Shown: positions 9,383 through 19,919 of the stretch, one piece after another | Layout: the number at the start of each line of letters is the position of its first letter | Numbering within the stretch: the first letter of the stretch is position 1 | Assembly: GCA_963575745.1 (NCBI GenBank) | Contig: CAUYUJ010022433.1 | Location: forward strand, 43,501-107,500 | Source of the DNA: Prorocentrum cordatum | Lineage: Eukaryota; Sar; Dinophyceae; Prorocentrales; Prorocentraceae | Length of the DNA stretch: 64,000 nucleotides | Direction of reading: 5' to 3' | Notes under the pieces: generated by a model | Seen by the model: the letters and a program-made list of their open reading frames with translations, nothing else | What the model was told of the DNA's origin: nothing | Databases searched by the model: none | Program-made: the position numbers and the translations under genes

Positions 9383-9707
9383 TGAATAGACCAAGTCGGT
9401 TCCGAGATAACAGCAAAAAACGCTTCTCAATACCAGCTTCAAAAATAAAGACATGTTGTTTTCAGTCGTACAGAATGTTGGTTCCCCTAGTCTTTTGATC
9501 GAAATAATGCAGCTAGGGCCCTGAGGATTGCACCATCGAGAGCGCCATGATTCACTGCGTAGAATAAAAATTCAAATTTGCAAAACGAATCTCAAAATCT
9601 CTCGCCATCTTCGAAAAACCGACCCCAGGTCACCACATTGTCCGCCCGGGCCGGGTTGGACAACTAGCTGCACCCCGCGCCGAAACTGGGAGCCGGCGGT
9701 AAACCGT
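9365..9707 (+). mobile_element. Short TIR-bounded unit without satellite monomers
   Basis: About 340 bp between two cores, with no ATACGAATAG monomer. Its second half (GAAAAACCGACCCCAGGTCA, CATTGTCCGCCCGG) recurs at 23781-24060, in part at 17460-17510 and again near 38230-38270. This is a second unit type using the same ends. Confidence 0.55.
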
Positions 9708-10954
9708 CAACCAGGTTTTTTTGCGGTTTGCGGTCCGACCACAGGGCCCTTCAAGGGCGGTCGGGTTGGTGCAGCCATCCCCTGTGGGCTGGATGTACCC
9801 TGAAAAACGTGATACTCTTGAAGTATCTTGCAAGCAGAGCGGGCAAGTCTCGAAGCGGCCGCAAGCTCACACTGAGTAACCGTCGCATCGGGAAGCAGGC
9901 CAAAAGCCTCCTCCGCCAACGGACGGGTAAACGTGTGCAGGCAATCACTAACCCCTTCCCCAGATTGCTCACTGATGAACTCACCGTCTAGCCACCATCC
10001 TCCCCCAGCACCTGCACTGCTAACGCCGCCGTCGTACGCACCACGGATTGCGATCAATGTTTCAGTATTGTTTAACTGTTGTTGAATGCTTCTGTACCTG
10101 GATTGTAATGGTAGATGTCTGATTTCCCAAGTCAGTCGGTCGGCGCGGTCGTTGCCTTCACGATAGTGGCGACGCCACAAGTCATATCCTGTGGCTGGGC
10201 CCTGCAGCTTAAAATTTCGACAGGCGTCGTCTAACAGATCAATAACCTCCCCCACCTGCGATCGGTATATATTGTTGTTGCAATTCCACCTTCCCCTCAT
10301 CCAGTTGGTTATCAGCATGGCGTCGCCTAACAGCTCCATCGCAACTCCGCCTCGTCGCTCGAAGCGGACCTCATTTTCAAAGTTTGCTGCGAGGCGCCTG
10401 GCAATGCGATCAAGCGCCGCCTGTGTATACTGATTGTCCTCCTCCTCCTCCTCTCTGTGTATCTTGCCTACCTCCTCCTTAAAGATAAAGCCCTCCGTCA
10501 TATGTGAAAATCCCGCCGCACACAGTCGGGCCGTAGCAAACTCGCGAAAACCATGTTCACTCCAGTCGAGATGGTGCCACCAGTTCACACCGGCAGCCTG
10601 CGCAAATAGAAAGTCACACGGCCTGTAGCCTGTAGGTAACCTCCTCCCTGTTAGTCTGGTTATTTCCGTCCTCCTCCCACTTGCAGTAATCATAGCCTCC
10701 CTCCTCTCCGTCCACTCCCCCAATCCATGCAGCATCGCAACGCGTGAGAGAACAAAGGGCCTTGACACGTCATCCGACACAGGTGGTGCTGGTGTCGGAG
10801 CCTCACCAGGCTGGGTGGTCGAGAGCCTCTGTCGTTGGCCCCGCACCGTCTCCCGGAAGATTCTCGTACGCTGACGCCGATTGATATGTGCCTCCTCCCC
10901 CGACGCACGCGCTAACATAGGTGCGCGCGTATGCATACAAGCGAACGATGCCAC
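9707..10954 (-). pseudogene. LINE-A C-terminal region with circularly permuted RNase H
   Basis: A 415-codon frame. After a basic N-terminal stretch come, in this order: MELLGDAM (about 10308-10342), YREGNDRADRLTW (about 10125-10170), YDGG followed by GGGWWL (about 10010-10052) and TQCELAAAS (9853-9882). In classical RNase H the order is strand-1 Asp (DG), helix-A Glu (E..A), strand-4 Asp (DS) and the C-terminal ADxLA-like Asp. Here the last two precede the first two, so the domain appears circularly permuted, with all acidic positions kept. The frame ends at a TGA that lies inside the target-site sequence, not in the element. It was probably continuous with the RT ORF originally. The motifs are seen; the permutation is inference. 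Confidence 0.7.
9708..9717 (+). repeat. Target-site duplication of LINE-A, 3' side
   Basis: CAACCAGGTT, repeated exactly at 15841-15850. Joining the two flanks restores a core identical in form to 9336-9382. Confidence 0.9.
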
Positions 10955-11029
10955 ATCCTTTGCCTAGTCAAACTGCTTTCGGAGAAATTTTTGGACCAAT
11001 GATTGGAGCAGTTGACCCTCCCACGCTTA

Positions 11030-13316
11030 TCACTTCTGAATTGTTCCCTCATCCGCCGTCATACCTTCAAATGCATGCAAAACAATGGACTGCACCCGTG
11101 CAATGTAACGCATAGAACGATCACGCATAGGTAACTGTCTACAGCGATAGAACTGTACATCACACATCCACGCACGCCTGGCACGCTGTAAATGACAAAG
11201 TAGATCCCGATGCTCACTCCAGTCATCAAAGAGTTCCACTCCCAGAGCCGACATCTGTCGAAGACGTGGCAGGACCAACTCCTCACCATACTCAGGGACC
11301 CACACGCGAAGCTCGGTATCAGAACAGCGAGGCCAGCCTCCACACAAGAGGTATCCAAGCGATGAGGGTTTCCACCGCAGGCCCGCCTGAGCCAACGGCA
11401 CCGTGAGCATAGACATCATCTCCCGAAGTTCGTCCAAGGACCGTGCACACACATACAAGTTGTCCGCCCACAGAGCATGTGTAATCCTCCTCCTACCTCC
11501 ACTCAAGGGGGTCTCCAATTCATAACCGCAGTCGTTCTCCTCCCACTGCCGCACCACCTTCTCCCAAAGATACACCGAGACAGCCTTGAACAAGAAGGGG
11601 CTCTCCACTCCTCCCGTGCGGATACTCCTATCCCAGGACGCCCAATCCGTCCACCGCACACCTTCAAAGGACATCTGACACACGTTCTCATGCATGGGCT
11701 CCAAGAGGGCAAATATGAGCTCCGAGGGGAACCCCAATGATACCAGACTGTTATACGCCAGCGTCAACGTCACATGGTCGAAGCACTGTAGTACGTCTGC
11801 ACTCCCAAGATATAATGATTCCCCTTTGCCCCAGAGACACGCGTGCTGTGAGAGCCTCTTTAGTACCGCCGTGATTTCATGTGGTTTCCTACCTACTGCA
11901 AAGCCGAACAAGCACGTATGAGGTCGGAGCTTTGTCAACTCTTCCTCCGCAAGTATAGTGAGACACAGGCTGTGCCATTTGGGGACTAGAGGTATGAGGC
12001 ATATTTTTCTAGTGTCTTTGAGTTGGATTATTTTGGGGCTCTTCGGGATCAGAGTGACAAGGAATTCTCTCCAGCACTGCGGCGTGACATTCTCCCGACA
12101 GGCCAGGCGCTGAAAGAGGTCGCGTACACGGCGCACACGCGCCCAAGGAAGCAACTTGAGCATTTCGGGCGACACGTCATCGTATGACGCTGCTCCTCCC
12201 CTCTTGAGTCGTGCACGAGTTCGCAACACAAGGGACATGCGAATGTCTAGTGTCCGATGCGAGGCCGCTGCTGCACACCTCGCCGTCTCCAACGTCTGTG
12301 CGCTAGCCCTGCGAGCCTCCTCGCATTGAATAGTGGCACAAGCAAACCGTCCGATCTCCGCCTCCCACTCCTCCAAGTCCTCAGATCTATGAATACTACC
12401 GTCCTCCTGAACCACCTCCAGTACCTGATTGTGTGTACGTTTACTCCGTCCTTCCCTGGTAAATTGAAATCTGACCAGTTCAGCCTGGTACCTTCTCTTC
12501 GCAGGTCGGTACCGCCGTCGTAACTGTTTGCAGTCCTCCCACCTCCTCTCCCTCCTGAGCTGTTTCATGTCCTCCTCCATCCTCCACGACTCCTCTGGCT
12601 TCTTGGGACGTTGGACCTGTCGTCCCTGTGCATGAGGTGTGAGATTGGCCGCCGACACAATCGCCGTATTGATGAGGTCGCCTTCACAAGTGGGTGATCC
12701 CACCGCCTGAAAGCACTGTGTCGTCACATCCTCCACTTCCTCCCACTCCTCCATGTCCTCCATCACAGTCTCCGTACTGTCCGTGCTGTTACCCTCCTCC
12801 TCCACCACGGTCCTAAGCTGACGCGCCACACGAGGATGGGAACGGCTGACCAGCTCCCAGCCCTCCTCGGGCGTCGTGGCAGCAGACCTGACAGGAATTG
12901 TCCCGCATGTGGTGAAAGCAATCTCCGCCTCCCGAGCGTAAGCCTGAGGATCCTCTGGAGCCCAGTGGACCAAATTGGAGGCCCTCGTCGCCTTCGGCTT
13001 CTGCCTGCGTGCACCCGTCGGAGCACATGGTGACGTGGCATGTAACAGAGCATGATCCGATACCGTAGTCAGCGCCGGCGCCCCCAGTGGTTGGATGAAT
13101 TTAACCCCCACCTCCGACTGTGCACCGGGTAACCCAATATAGTCCAAGACACTGGGAGCCCCAAGACCCGACGGGATCCAAGTAGGCCTCCTGGGTCCAA
13201 ATGTGTTGGCCATCACAATCCTCCACCTCCCACAGAACTGAAGAAGCGAACCCTTCATTGCCTCCCTCCTCCTCCAACGCACACGTGAAGCCCCACCCGA
13301 GTAGACCAGAGTAGAC
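11030..13316 (-). pseudogene. LINE-A endonuclease C-terminus and reverse transcriptase
   Basis: About 760 sense codons. The N-terminal part carries the end of an APE-type endonuclease: MANTFGPRRPTW, then LDYIGLP and the catalytic SDHALL. A linker and the RT follow, with VTLIPKSP in the fingers, motif A ADVLQCFDHV (about residue 531), motif B TGGVESPFLF (about 591-600) and motif C HALWADNLYV at about 641. The usual YxDD is WADN here (codons at 11459-11470), so the second Asp is Asn. The RT thumb ends abruptly at FEGMTADEG, where LINE-B continues for several hundred residues, so a deletion lies between 10955 and 11030. The frame stays open upstream to 13393 only because of the nested insertion. 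Confidence 0.85.
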
Positions 13317-13616
13317 CATGTTTTGTGAGATGATTGCAGCACAACGGCTCTGTATGGCCGTGGAGCACATTTTGGGTAGCATCTTTCATCCAAGCAGCTG
13401 ACTCATTTCATCTTGCTTGGAGCTCTCCAACACCTTTACAAATTCACATGTTGTACTGCATCCTTTTCCTTGTTCCTGCATCCTATTCCGTTGCCTATGC
13501 CGCAGTGGCTCGGCAGTGTGATGGTAAGAGATGCCCTCTCTAGCTACCCTGTGCTCCGTTTGGGAGTCTTAGGGCTCAGCTGTCACAGCTGTCCGCGCCC
13601 TGACTCAAACTCAAAA
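13317..13616 (+). mobile_element. 5'-truncated LINE-B copy nested in LINE-A
   Basis: Matches the last ~345 bp of LINE-B (34745-35090), with the second copy of the 3' UTR duplication missing. It starts inside the RNase H E motif (TTTGTGAGATGATTGCAGCA), passes the stop after HPSS and the CTCGGCAGTGTGATG box, and ends in ACTCAAACTCAAAA. Inserted in the opposite orientation in LINE-A's endonuclease, it interrupts coding between a conserved TDANVEL segment (13660-13690) and the MANTF segment. No clear target duplication is visible. Confidence 0.88.
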
Positions 13617-13744
13617 TCCCTCCCCCGTAAGTTGTAGACCGTTACAGCTCGTATCTGGCGACAGTTCCACATTGGCATCCGTGAGCAACACCACCTTCTG
13701 GGGCCTCCTAGGGTACCTGTGGAAATACTTGTCGAGGGCCTCAT

Positions 13745-15172
13745 TCATATTATATATATAATGTTCTGAAACTTCTCATTCGTAATGTCATCACTCTTCA
13801 ACGTCACATCCTCAGCATTGGGCAAATAGCATGAAACAACCGTGACCGTCGTAAATCCTATGGCAACGTAACCTTTTCCCCTTGAACGTAGCAAGGCGGT
13901 GCTTCCGCCAATTATCCTTATACAGGATGGCAACCTTGCGGGAGCTATCAAAAATCGTGTGAATAGCGCCTTCACCCGAACCTGACAGCTCAGAACGATG
14001 ATCCAACAATTTTGACACTCTTGTACCCCCAGGAGTGTCACATCCGCCCCTTTCATCGCACTAAGTATTGTGTGGATAGTAAGTTGTCCTCTCCGTCGTA
14101 GGTTCCACGAGCCTAGACGGACCCCTCGTCGTCGCGGCGCTGATAGTCGCGCCTTGAGGCCTGCAATGTCCAAATTCGGCTCATATGATTTAATCTCACC
14201 CCGAATCGTCCATCCCTCCTGCGCATGTGGCCCTGGCTGAAATACCGCGACAATATGACCTGCATTCTGCGCCTCACTGGATGCACGCGCCCACACATAT
14301 GGTTTTCCCAGACCACTGCCCAGCTCTGAACGTATGATGGTTCCGTTCCTGCACACCTGAGCCCATGCAGCATGACACTTGCCTGAAGCTTGAACATGTA
14401 CAGTCTTCCATGGGGCGACCTCCACAGACGCCCGAATATTTGCCGCCTCGGGCCACGGGAGTCTATTGATATCATCACTCGCAAGGGCTAGATTAGATAA
14501 CAGTGACCGTCTAAGTGCCCACAACTTCTGTCCTGTAGTACCTCTCTTGAAATAGATTCTCAAACGCCCATATCCGAAGTACTCCCTACCCGAGTTCGCG
14601 TTCGTCGTCGCCTCCTCGTCAATGCAATTGCACCACTCTCCAGACTGAATGATGCGTTGTTTAATTGAGTTGAGCAGGGTCGCCAGGACATCCTGGGCCA
14701 TCATCTGACGGGATCTCAACCCATGGTTGTTCCAATCAGTAACCCACCCCTTGCGCTCAACAAAACTTGGCTCCCACTGAAAATTGAAACGCCCTGGAGC
14801 TATGCCTGACCCCTGGTTTGAAGCCGCTGGCGCTCTAGTGGACGTCCCTGATGCCGTCCCGTCGCTGCCCGCAATATGATTCAGAAACTTAGTCTCCAGA
14901 TCAGCTTGCCTACGTGAGAGAGCCTGCATATCCTGATTGAAAGATTTTTGGACGGCATCCACCTTACTGTCAACCGCTGTAATTGCCGTTTTGGCCGTCT
15001 CGATTTTCCCGTCAACTGCTGTGAGAACGGCCGCCGTCACACTCTGCGTTTGTTGTGCCATCATTCTCTGAAGCTCACTCAACAGATTTGCTGATCCCGA
15101 CTGCTCCTCCTCCCTCATCCGTTTACGTGCAGTCTCAGTCTCTGCCATCGCCACATCACTCGACCCCGCCAT
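13745..15172 (-). pseudogene. LINE-A ORF1 fused to the endonuclease N-terminus
   Basis: The start is placed at the ATG at 15172 because upstream codons fall in the tandem-repeat 5' UTR. The protein begins MAGSSDVAMAETETARKRM, then has about 80 residues of heptad-rich coiled coil (SVTAAVLTAVDGKIETAKTA onward), as in many LINE ORF1 proteins. A basic nucleic-acid-binding-like region shared with LINE-B follows (GKPYVWARA; LINE-B has PVSYVWGYP). The C-terminus is the start of an APE-type endonuclease: VRLGSWNLRRRG (catalytic Asn), LLGVQEC (catalytic Glu) and VSCYLPNAED. The frame is lost in a TATATATA run near 13744. In the next frame the sequence continues to YPRRPQKVVLLTDANVEL, which keeps the catalytic Asp. 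Confidence 0.75.
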
Positions 15173-15289
15173 TGCAACTGATGGTGGGTAGCCGAAATCA
15201 CTCGACTCAACACTCGGAGGCAGCCTCCGACTTTCCCACGAAGGGCTGGGTTGTGACTCCCACGCCGTGATGGACGTGTACACTGAAAC

Positions 15290-15725
15290 AGGCAATGAAA
15301 CGCGTACTCTGACAATCAAGATATACGAACTCCAAACAGTCAATGAAAGTGTGCTCCGACAGTCAGTGGATGTACTCCCACCGTCAATGAAGTCTACTCC
15401 GACAATCAGTGAGTATGTACTCCCACAATCAATGAATGCGTACTCCGACAATCAATGAAGCGTGCACTGCAATTGTCAATGAAGTGTGTACTCCAACAAA
15501 CACTGAAAGAATACAAAGTGCAGCCTCTCAATGAAGATGTACTCCGACAGACAATGAATGTGTACTCCGACCACAATGAATGCAAACTCCGACAATCAAT
15601 GATGTGTACTCCGACAATCAATGAACGTGCACACCGTCAATCAATGAAGCGTGTACTCTGACAATCAATGAAGTGTGTACTCTGAACATCAATGAATCTG
15701 CTCGCCGACAATCAATGAGCACGTA
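15290..15725 (-). repeat. LINE-A 5' UTR tandem repeats
   Basis: About 16 imperfect copies of a 24-28-bp unit built around CTCCGACAATCAATGAA on the + strand. They lie upstream of ORF1 in the element's sense. LINE-B also has short tandem repeats at the matching place (29328-29470) with an unrelated sequence. A promoter-monomer role like that of mouse L1 is conceivable but not shown. Confidence 0.7.
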
Positions 15726-15840
15726 CGATACACAGGCCGTGTACGGTAGTGAGAACCAAACAAAGCAGCGCGGCACAATGCCGCTCGAGACGAGAGACCC
15801 AAACGGGAGCCCCCAGCCGCCAGACCCCCGAGGAGGGAGG

Positions 15841-15850
15841 CAACCAGGTT
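15841..15850 (+). repeat. Target-site duplication of LINE-A, 5' side, with right half-core
   Basis: CAACCAGGTT, followed by ACCGCCGGGACCCTCGTAGA, which is the right half of the split core. Confidence 0.9.
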
Positions 15851-16262
15851 ACCGCCGGGACCCTCGTAGAGCTCTCCAGTAACGTAATAGTGCTCAGACA
15901 TCGATTATAAAGCTCAAGTGAAGAGTGACTTCACAATAATTCCAAAAAATAGTGCAGTGTAGTATGAAGATTTTCCATCAGGTTTCGTGTTTACATTGGA
16001 ACTCGAGATCTCGATATTGAACAGAGCGTCATAACCTACTGCATGTGCAGAGAAATACTGGAATAATGTATTTTCCTTGAAGCTGTTATCAAATTCATGA
16101 GACCATTATCATTTTGGAGAAAAAAATCCGACGGCGAACGGCTCCTCCATGTTTTTTGAAAGTAATATAACAGCTACGGACCTGAGGATTTAACAGGCGA
16201 GCGCATCACAACCTAATCCACGTTACAAAAATAGTGGTTTCCAAAACGAACTGGGCGCCGGC
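15851..16262 (+). mobile_element. Short TIR-bounded unit
   Basis: About 410 bp from the right half-core at 15851 to the next core, without 173-bp monomers. It resembles the short unit type of 9365-9707 and 23781-24060 only weakly. No gene. Confidence 0.45.
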
Positions 16263-16311
16263 GGTAAACCGTCAACCTTTCTTACCGCCGGGGGACTCGT
16301 AGAGCTTCCTG
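16260..16311 (+). repeat. Palindromic core, forward
   Basis: GGCGGTAA, ACCGTCAACCTTTC, TTACCGCC, then the CTCGTAGAGCTTCC trailer. This is the cleanest complete example. Confidence 0.9.
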
Positions 16312-17530
16312 ACCAACTATAATGTCAAACAAATTGTGGAGAACGAATAGTTTTTTCAGCCCGAGCGAATTCAGACCTCTCGATGCAACAGCCGAACGCC
16401 CCTGATACTTCTGGATCGTTTTCTGTGCGTGCCAGCTCGTAGCTGTCCTACAGCCCGAGTACAATACAGAAGAGGGACAACATCTGCCAAGATAACTTGG
16501 AGAATACGAATAGTTTTGCGGACCTAGCCCGAGTAGCAAACCCAGTTCAGACCTCTGGATGCAACAGACAAGCGCGCACAATGATTTCGAATCAGTTTTC
16601 GCATCAGCTCTGTAGCTCTCTTACAGCCCGGGTTACGTGCGAAAATCGACAGCACCTCTCAAGATGACTCGAACAATACGAATAGTTTCGCGAACTAGCT
16701 CGAGTAGCAGACCGAGTTCAGACCTCTGAATGCATCAGGCAGGCGCGACTGATGTCTCCGAATCGATCCCTGTGATTATCAGCCCTGTAGCCACCCTACA
16801 GCTCGAGTTCAGTGCAGAAAACCGACAGCACCTCTCAAGATGACTCGAACAATACGAATAGTTTCGCGAACCTAGCTCGGGTAGCCGACCGATGTCAGAC
16901 CCCTGAATGCGACAGGCGGACGCGCCTGATGTCTCCGAATCGATTCCTGTGATTATCAGCCCTGTAGCCCCCCTACAGCCCGAGTTAAGTGCAGAAAACC
17001 GACAGCATCTCCCAAGATGACTCGAACAGTACAAATACTTTCGCGGGCCTATCTCGGGCAGCAGACCGAGTTAAGAGCTCTGAATTCAACAGACAAACGC
17101 GCCTGATGATTTTGAATCGGTTTCTGTAAGTATCAGCTCTGTAGCTGTCCTACAGCTCGAGTTTAGTTCAAAAAACCGACAACGCCTGTCAAGATGACTC
17201 GAAACGGTCGATCCCGCCGGGATGTTTTTTGGTAGTAAAAGGTACCCGGTCGAGCTGAGATCAAGACGGCGAGCGGGAATACGATCGAATATCGCGGAAC
17301 AAATATATAGAGCTCTAACGAATGGTTGAATTTCGAGAACAAAATTTTCAACCGACCAAAAATCACCAAACGGTCCGTCGAGATTTCCCTTGCCAACTAG
17401 CTCTCCAGCGCCCCGGAATTACTCTTAAGCTTCCAGCAACTAGCTAAGGGAAGCTCTACGAGTTATTTTCCAATCTGTCATGATCTCCGAAAAACCGACG
17501 CCAGGTTGTCAGACTGGGCGCCGGCGGTAA
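16282..17530 (+). mobile_element. TIR-bounded repeat unit U3
   Basis: Same plan as U1 and U2: about five monomers with ATACGAATAG boxes and a ~240-bp right arm from about 17175 (GATCAAGACGGCGAGCGGGA). An extra ~100 bp lies before the closing GCCGGCGGTAA. Confidence 0.6.
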
Positions 17531-17572
17531 ACCGTCAACCTTTCTTACCGCCGGGGGACTCGTGGAGCTTCC
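17523..17572 (+). repeat. Palindromic core, forward
   Basis: GGCGGTAA, ACCGTCAACCTTTC, TTACCGCC, followed by CTCGTGGAGCTTCC. Joins U3 and U4. Confidence 0.9.
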
Positions 17573-19011
17573 TGACCATGTATATTCTCGGAAAAAAATT
17601 GCAGAGAATGAATAGTTTTTCGGCCCGAGCGATTTCAGACCTCTCGATGCAACAGTCCAACGCCCCTGATGCTTCTGGATCGTTTTCTGTGCGTACGAGC
17701 TCTGTAGCTCCCCTACAGCCCGAGTTACGCGCGAAAATCGGCAGCACCTCTCAAGATAACTCGAACAATATGAATAGTTCCGCGAACCTAGCTCGAGAAT
17801 CAGACCGAGTTCAGACCTCTGAATGCGACAGGCGGACAGCTAATGTCTCCGAATCGATTCCTGTGAGTGTCAACCCTGTAGCCCCCCTTATGTGCAGAAA
17901 TCCGACAGCATCTCTCAAGATCACTCGAACAATGCGAATAGTTTCGCGGACCTAGCTCGGGCAGGAGACCGAGTTCCCAGCTCTGGATTCGACGAGCGAA
18001 CGCGCCTAAAGTCTTCGAATCGATTCCTGTGATTACCAGCCCTGTAGGCCCCCTACAGCCTGAGTTAAGTACAGAAAACTGACAGCACCTCTCAGCATGA
18101 CTCGAAGAATACGAATAGTTTTGCGAACCTAGCTCGGGCAGCAGACCGAGTTCAGAGCTCTGGGTTCAACAAACAAGTGCGCCTGATGTCTGCGAATCGA
18201 TTCCTGTGATGACCAGACCTGTAGCCCCCCTACAGCCCAAGTTACGTACAGAAAACTGATAGCACCTCTCAAGATGACTCGAACAATACGAATAGTTTCG
18301 CGAACCTAGCTCGGGCAGCAAACCGAGTTGAGAGCTCTGGATTCGACAGACAAACGCGCTTGATGTCTCCAGATCGATTCCTGTGATTACCAGCTCTGTA
18401 GCCCCTCTACAGCCTGAGTTAAGTACAGAAAACTGACAGCACCTCTCAAGATGACTCGAAGAATGCGAATAGTTTCGCGAACCTAGCTCGGGCAGCAGAC
18501 CGAGTTCAGAGCTCTGGATTCAGCAAACAAGCGCGCCTGATGTCTGCGATTCGATTCCTGTGATGACCAGACCTGTAGCCCCCCTACAGGCCCAAGTTAA
18601 GTACAGAAAACTGACAGCACCTCTCAAGATGACTCGCACGATACGAATAGTTTTGCGAACCTAGCTCGGGCAGCAGACCAAGTTCAGAGCTCTGGATTCA
18701 ACAGACAGACGCGGCTGATTATTAGGAATTGTTCCTGTAAGCATCAGCTCTGCAGCTGTCCCATCTGTCGATTTAAGTGCAACGTACTGACAGCGCGTAT
18801 CAAGATGACTCGAAACGGCCGATCCCGCCGCAACGCTTTTTGGCAGTCGTATCCACCCGATCGATCTGAGATTGAGATGGCGAGCGGGAATAAGATCGAA
18901 TATGATCGGAAAAAATACTAGAGCTCTAACGAATGGTTGAATTTCGAGAACAAAATTTTCAACCGACCCAAAGTCAGCAAAAGGTCCGTCGGGACTGGGC
19001 GCTGGCGGTAA
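17545..19011 (+). mobile_element. TIR-bounded repeat unit U4
   Basis: The longest forward unit. About seven 173-bp monomers, among which those from about 18060 to 18660 are most alike (local amplification), then the ~215-bp right arm from about 18780. Confidence 0.6.
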
Positions 19012-19052
19012 ACCGTCAACCTTTCTTATCGCCGGGAGCTCGTAGAGCTTGC
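19004..19052 (+). repeat. Palindromic core, forward
   Basis: GGCGGTAA, ACCGTCAACCTTTC, TTATCGCC (one substitution), then CTCGTAGAGCTTGC. Confidence 0.85.
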
Positions 19053-19445
19053 TGACCATAAATAATGTCGAAGAAATTGCAGAGAACGAATAGTTTTTGA
19101 GCCCGAGCGATTTCAGACTTCTCGATGCAACAGCCAAACGCCACTGATGCTTCTGGATCGTTTTCTGTGCGTACGACCTCTGTAGCTCTCCTACAGCCCG
19201 AGGTACGTGCGAAAATCGACAGCATCTCTCAGGATTACTCGAACAATGTGAATAGTTTCGCGAACCTAGCTCGAGTATCAGACCGAGTTCAGTGCTCCGA
19301 ATGCAAGAGGCGGACGCGTCTGATATATCTAGATCGATTCCTGTGATTACCGCCCTGTAGCCCCTCTACAGCCCGAGTTCAGTGCAGAAAACCGACAGCA
19401 TCTCTCAAGATGCTAGCTCGACAGGAGACCGAGCTCCGAGCTCTG
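19024..19445 (+). mobile_element. Truncated forward repeat unit ending at an inversion
   Basis: Begins like the other units but holds only about two monomers and no right arm. Near 19445 the monomers switch to the reverse orientation. Confidence 0.55.
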
Positions 19446-19919
19446 GGGATGTTGATAGATTTCGTGATTTTACTGGAGCGGCAGATGGGATACAGAGCTG
19501 TTCGGCAACAAGTCAGCGATAATCATCAGAAGGGCTAGTCTTCATTAAGTATCTAGATGTCTCAACTTGGTCTGTCACAGCTGGGGCTGAACAACTATTT
19601 GTACCCCGCCTATTTTTTTCAAAAGAGATGACGACAAGTTTCCTTATACAACTCTGCAGATGAGCTGCGTAGCTGTTTGGCTCGTCTAGATGCCCGAACC
19701 GGGTCTGCTACCACAGCTCGGTCCGAAAAACTATTCGTACTCTACTAACTTTCTAGAGTTCATCGTGAGTTTCTGGATGCAACTCGAGCTGTAGATAAGC
19801 TAGATAACTGTTTGGCACAATCGTCGAAAAAAAACTTTTCAGACGCGCTAGTCTCGCGTATCTCGATGCCGAAACTCTGTCTGCTACCAGAGCTGGATCT
19901 GAAAAACCATTCGTGCTCT

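Larger units (their letters stand above)
9718..15840 (-). mobile_element. LINE-A, APE-type non-LTR retrotransposon with permuted RNase H
   Basis: About 6.1 kb, read on the minus strand. The order is a 5' UTR of short tandem repeats, ORF1 with a coiled coil, an APE-type endonuclease, a reverse transcriptase, an RNase H-like domain and a short 3' tail of ACCGCAA-type repeats ending in A's. It is flanked by the 10-bp direct repeat CAACCAGGTT and inserted in the spacer of a palindromic core. The copy is broken: a frameshift in a TA run near 13744, a 300-bp nested insertion in the endonuclease, and a gap between RT and RNase H. LINE-B is a related but clearly different family with the same domain order. 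Confidence 0.88.

Noticed and set aside
13500-13600. tRNA- or snRNA-like fold in the LINE-B 3' UTR
   Set aside because: CAGCTGTCACAGCTG is a local palindrome, but no cloverleaf or polymerase III boxes could be drawn.
13300-13660. Target-site duplication for the nested LINE-B fragment
   Set aside because: GTAGACC occurs on both sides but about 20 bp away from the right junction, so it is not a convincing duplication.
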